From: an actinobacterium LLX17
GTDB taxonomy: Bacteria > Actinomycetota > Actinomycetes > Propionibacteriales > Nocardioidaceae
Direction of reading: 5' to 3'
Assembly: GCA_000471045.1 (NCBI GenBank)
Contig: KI301992.1
Coordinates: 1,438,781 to 1,502,780 of the forward strand
DNA: 64,000 nucleotides
Of this stretch, positions 60,174 to 64,000 are shown piece by piece; the first letter of the stretch is position 1; every line of letters begins with the position of its first letter. Under the pieces are notes generated by a model that did no database searches, was not told the DNA's origin, and worked only from the letters and a program-made list of their open reading frames with translations. Both the position numbers and the translations under genes were made by a program.

Positions 60174-60539
60174 GTGGCGAAGTCCAGCAAGGCGGCGAAG
60201 CTCGGCGAGGACGCAGCCGACCTCGCGAAGGGCAGGACTCCACGGCGCAGCAAGGCCGCGTGGAAGATGCTCGATCGCACCTCCATCGTCGCCTCGGGCG
60301 TCCTCGCCCCCGTCGTGGCGGCCGGCGCCTGGCGGGCCGTCACCGGCAAGCGCCCGCCCACCCTGTCGCGCAACCCCGAGATCGACACCCGCGAGGCCGT
60401 GGCCTGGGCCTTCGTCGGCGGTGCGCTCGTCGAGGTCGTCAAGGTCGTGGTGCGCCGCGGCGCGGCCGAGTACTGGGTCAAGTCCACCGGCGCCCTGCCG
60501 CCGGGCATGAAGAGCACCCTCACGTCCGACTCCGACTAA
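60174..60539 (+). CDS. DUF4235 membrane protein
   Basis: 121 residues with two hydrophobic segments (VASGVLAPVVAAGAWRAV and AVAWAFVGGALVEVVKVV), the layout of DUF4235. Basic N-terminus, no catalytic motif seen. GTG 60174 is preceded by GGGAG. Likely co-transcribed with DUF3093; a strong palindromic terminator follows. Confidence 0.82.
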   Translation: MAKSSKAAKLGEDAADLAKGRTPRRSKAAWKMLDRTSIVASGVLAPVVAAGAWRAVTGKRPPTLSRNPEIDTREAVAWAFVGGALVEVVKVVVRRGAAEYWVKSTGALPPGMKSTLTSDSD

Positions 60540-60549
60540 GCACTGAACG

Positions 60550-60587
60550 ACGAACGACCGGCTCCCACGTGGGAGCCGGTCGTTCGT
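60550..60587. terminator. 38-bp perfect palindrome terminator
   Basis: Two 19-base arms with no unpaired spacer (centre between 60568 and 60569), located between the convergent DUF4235 and DUF4193 genes; suits termination in both directions. Confidence 0.88.
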
Positions 60588-60597
60588 CTGGAACAGG

Positions 60598-60897
60598 TCA
60601 GAAGGAGCAGTCGCGGCAGATGAGCTGGTCGCCCTTCTCCTCCGCCAGCTGGCTGCGGTGGTGCACCAGGAAGCACGAGCTGCAGGTGAACTCGTCGGAC
60701 TTCTTGGGCACGACCTGGACGGCGAGCTCCTCGTGCGAGAGGTCAGCCCCGGGCAGCTCGAAGGACTCCGCCGCCTCGACCTCGTCCTCGTCGACCTTGC
60801 CGGAGTTCTTGTCGTGCCGGCGCGCCTTGAGCTCCTCGATGCTGTCCTCGGACTGCTCTTCGTCGGTCTTGCGGGGCGCGTCGTAATCGGTAGCCAT
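60598..60897 (-). CDS. DUF4193 zinc-ribbon protein
   Basis: 99 residues: acidic first two-thirds (DEDEVEAAESFELPG) and a C-terminal zinc ribbon (FTCSSCFLVHHR ... LICRDCSF) with two CxxC pairs. Nearly universal in actinobacteria and placed beside suhB; function unknown, perhaps RNA-polymerase or nucleic-acid contact by analogy with other small zinc ribbons, but that is guesswork. ATG 60897 with GGAGGACTG upstream is clear. The gap 60898-61032 to suhB has no gene. Confidence 0.9.
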   Translation of the reverse strand: MATDYDAPRKTDEEQSEDSIEELKARRHDKNSGKVDEDEVEAAESFELPGADLSHEELAVQVVPKKSDEFTCSSCFLVHHRSQLAEEKGDQLICRDCSF

Positions 60898-61032
60898 CAG
60901 TCCTCCAGCGTCGGTACGCCCCGGGGGTGTGGGCGCTTCAGGTTCGGTGTCGCACGGGGGGGACGCGACGTGGTGTGCCCGTCGACCCCCTCGGCCGGGT
61001 GATTGTTGCACACCGGACCTGACGCGCGATCG

Positions 61033-61853
<821 letters not shown>

Positions 61854-61857
<4 letters not shown>

Positions 61858-62897
61858 GTCAGCGCGGGCCGGGTGGAGCGCGGGTTGAGGCAGCAGTCGG
61901 GGCGGCAGACGTCGAACCACGGCGCCATGTCGCCCACCGTGGCACGCTCGGGCTCCTCGCCCCGGAGCGCCGCAGCACGCTCGACCACCAGGTCGCGCAC
62001 CATCGCGATGAAGTCGGGCGCGGTGTCGGGGGTGTCGACGCGCACGTAGCGCAGGCCGAGCCGCTCGGCGGTGGCCGACGCCTCGGTGTCGAGGTCGTAG
62101 ACGACCTCCATGTGGTCGGAGATGAAGCCGATCGGCACCACGGCGACGGACTCGGTGCCGGACGCGGCCAGCTTCTCGAGGTGGTCGTTGACGTCGGGCT
62201 CGAGCCACGGCACCTGGGGCGGACCGGAGCGGGAGCAGTAGACGAGGTCGTGCTCGGCGTGACCGACCGCGGCCGCGACCAGGCGGGCGACCTCCTGGTG
62301 CTGGCGCTCGTACGCGAACGCACCGGGACCGCCCGAGGCCTCGTTCATCGAGGTGGGGATGGAGTGGGTGACGAAGACCAGGCGGGTGTCGGCGGGTGCC
62401 TCGGCCAGCGCGCTGCGGACGGCGTCGGTGACCGGCTCCACGAATCCCGGGTGGTTGAAGTAGTGCCGCAGCCGGTGCAACCGCACCGGCAGGCCCTCGG
62501 ACGCCGCGTAGAGGTCCTCGCGGTACTGGCGGCAGCCCGAGTAGGACGAGTAGGCGCTGGTCACGAAGCACGCGATCTGCTCGTGACCGTCGGCGACCAT
62601 TTGCTCGACGGTCTCGCGCAGGTAGGGGTCCCAGTTCCGGTTGCCCCAGTAGACCGGCAGGTCGACGCCGTGCGCGGCGAGGTCGGCCTCGATGCCCGCC
62701 TTCAGTGCGCGGTTGGCGTCATTGATCGGCGAACGGCCACCGAACCCGAAGTAGTGCTCCCCCACCTCGACCAGTCGTTCCCGCGGAATGCCCTTGCCCC
62801 GGGTGACGTTCTCGAGGAACGGGACCACCTCGTCGGCATGCTCGGGGCCCCCGAACGAGACCAGCAGGATCGCGTCGAACGGTGCGGTGTCACGCAT
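61854..62897 (-). CDS. hemH: Coproporphyrin/protoporphyrin ferrochelatase
   Basis: 347 residues. It inserts Fe2+ into coproporphyrin III in the actinobacterial (coproporphyrin-dependent) heme pathway. Blocks: ILLVSFGGPEHADEVVPFLE, the His-containing FVTHSIPTSM and YCSRSGPPQVPWLEPDV. Cysteines in SGCRQY and in the C-terminal CRPDCC match the [2Fe-2S] cluster ligands of actinobacterial enzymes. The frame overlaps suhB by 4 bases. No other heme gene is in the window. Confidence 0.93.
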
Positions 62898-62994
62898 GCC
62901 GCCATCGTCTCACGGGGCACCGAGCCGGACCCGGCAGTCGCCGCCCCTACAGTGAGCGCGCACCCACCGCACGATCGACAGGAGAACCAGGGCG

Positions 62995-64000
62995 ATGGCC
63001 TCCCCGTACCGTGTGGTCCTGAGCCGGCCCGGCGCCCTCGCCTTCAGCTCGGCGGGCCTGGTGTCGCGGCTGCCACTGTCGATGCTGGGACTCTCGATCG
63101 TCATCGTCGTGGCGGCCCGCACCGACTCCTACGCGTTCGCCGGCACCGTCTCGGCCGCCTACGTGCTCGCGGCCGCCGCCGCCGCACCTCTGCAGGGCCG
63201 GTTGATCGACACGTGGGGACAGTCGCGCGTGCTGGCGATCTGGGCCCTCGCGTTCGGCACGGGCGTCGCCCTGCTGGTGACGGCCGTCGCCACCGACTCC
63301 CCCACCCCGCTGCCGCACCTGGCCGCGGTCCTGGCCGGTGCCGCCACGCCGCAGACCGGCAACATGGTGCGGGCCCGGTGGTCCCACCTGCTGGAGGACC
63401 GCGGCGACCTGAACGCCGCCTTCGCGCTCGAGGCGGTGCTCGACGAGGTCGTCTTCATCGTCGGGCCGGTCCTCGCCACGTGGCTCACCCTGGAGGTGCA
63501 CGAGTTCGCCGGGCTCGCCGCCGCGGGGACCGCCGGCACCCTCGGCAGCCTCGTGCTGGCGGTGCAGCGGGCCACCGAGCCACCCGTCCGCCACCGCGAC
63601 ACGGGCCCCCGGGAGCCGCTCGACGTGCGGCTGCTGGTCCCCATCGTCGCCGCGAGCATCGGCATCGGCATCGTGTTCGGCGCCGCTGAGGTCATCGTGG
63701 TCGCCCTGACCGAGGAACGCGGACAACCAGGGCTCGCCGGGGTCATGCTCGCCATCTGGGCCGCCGGCAGCCTGGGCGCCGGACTCGTGGTCGGCGTGCT
63801 GCCGACGCCCGACGACGTGGTCAAGCGCCTCCGGGTCTCCCTCGCCGCCCTCACGCTCTCGTTCGCACCGCTCGTGGTGGTCACGCCCCTGATCTGGGTC
63901 GCCCTCGCCCTGTTCGTCGGTGGAGCGGCCATCTCGCCCACGCTGGTGGCCGCGGTGCACCTGGTGCGGCAGAACGTGCCGGAGTCGCGCCTCACCGAGG
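62995..64000 (+). CDS. MFS transporter (3' end outside window)
   Basis: The frame is open from ATG 62995 (GGAG ribosome site) to the right edge, 335 codons seen. Alternating hydrophobic segments give about nine helices so far; the start PGALAFSSAGLVSRLPLSMLG and the loop GRLIDTWGQSRVLAIW (a variant of the MFS GxxxDRxGRR signature) point to a drug-efflux-like MFS. Divergent from ferrochelatase with a 97-base gap. No substrate can be named. Confidence 0.85.
   Translation, partial: MASPYRVVLSRPGALAFSSAGLVSRLPLSMLGLSIVIVVAARTDSYAFAGTVSAAYVLAAAAAAPLQGRLIDTWGQSRVLAIWALAFGTGVALLVTAVATDSPTPLPHLAAVLAGAATPQTGNMVRARWSHLLEDRGDLNAAFALEAVLDEVVFIVGPVLATWLTLEVHEFAGLAAAGTAGTLGSLVLAVQRATEPPVRHRDTGPREPLDVRLLVPIVAASIGIGIVFGAAEVIVVALTEERGQPGLAGVMLAIWAAGSLGAGLVVGVLPTPDDVVKRLRVSLAALTLSFAPLVVVTPLIWVALALFVGGAAISPTLVAAVHLVRQNVPESRLTE

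Noticed and set aside
60172-60191. Second copy of the 53642-53705 hairpin arm
   Set aside because: It is the start of the DUF4235 gene, has an extra base and no partner arm; most likely chance, so not listed as a repeat copy.

Overview
This is a GC-rich, gene-dense actinobacterial chromosome segment. The evidence is uniformly GC-ending codons, many GTG starts, 4-base ATGA/GTGA stop-start overlaps, and actinobacterial small families (DUF7455, DUF4193, DUF4192, DUF3093, DUF4235, DUF2613). A primary sigma factor lies beside DUF7455 and a second type-II topoisomerase B subunit. A member of the Nocardioidaceae (Nocardioides/Aeromicrobium-like) is my best guess, but no rRNA or other phylogenetic marker was compared. 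I saw no rRNA, tRNA, CRISPR array, prophage or insertion sequence.

Layout. (1) 1-5641: cytochrome bd oxidase operon cydA-cydB-cydD (minus, running off the left edge), divergent from a BlaI-type repressor and an M56 peptidase. Three TACTAC-N5-GTAGTA operators lie between them. (2) 5201-11485: thioesterase, smc with a duplicated start, a small coiled-coil protein and two bacterial-PH membrane proteins. (3) 11486-15457: parE-like topoisomerase with an apparent ATC start, DUF7455 and sigA, with a strongly structured gap. (4) 15729-28855: housekeeping genes (GCS2 ligase, DUF4192, dinB, ptrB, sigB-like, coaE, a secreted M15-like protein, a GlxA-type regulator, rpsA, M18 aminopeptidase). (5) 28917-46586: a long cell-envelope glycan region. 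It holds two polytopic GT-C-like proteins, an acyltransferase, AftD, a methyltransferase, a GT4 glycosyltransferase, DUF2613 and a MOP flippase. In its middle is a nonulosonic (sialic-acid-like) acid cassette: a CMP-NulO synthetase/phosphatase fusion, a NulO synthase and two DUF6716 glycosyltransferases. (6) 46591-53573: transsulfuration pair (cystathionine beta-synthase, MetB), UvrA paralogue, VOC protein, AraC regulator, RmuC. (7) 53772-64000: TPR protein, M50-like protease, tgt with a YhhQ-type queuosine-precursor transporter, geranylgeranyl-reductase-type flavoprotein, xthA, DUF3093, DUF4235, DUF4193, inositol monophosphatase, ferrochelatase and an MFS transporter cut by the right edge.

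How it fits together. The best candidate for an undescribed system is the envelope region. Sugar activation (NulO synthase plus CMP-transferase/phosphatase), polymerisation candidates (two DUF6716 enzymes), a flippase, GT-C enzymes and decorating enzymes sit together. Known actinobacterial Kdn-type teichulosonic acids offer a plausible product, but that is inference. At the left end the BlaI sites suggest that respiration genes answer to a BlaI/M56 sensor.

A second theme is structural. At least ten gene boundaries carry short tandem duplications (12-36 bp) that include or abut a start or stop codon. The most striking is at smc, where the duplicated copy carries the better ribosome-binding site and would encode an 11-residue leader peptide.
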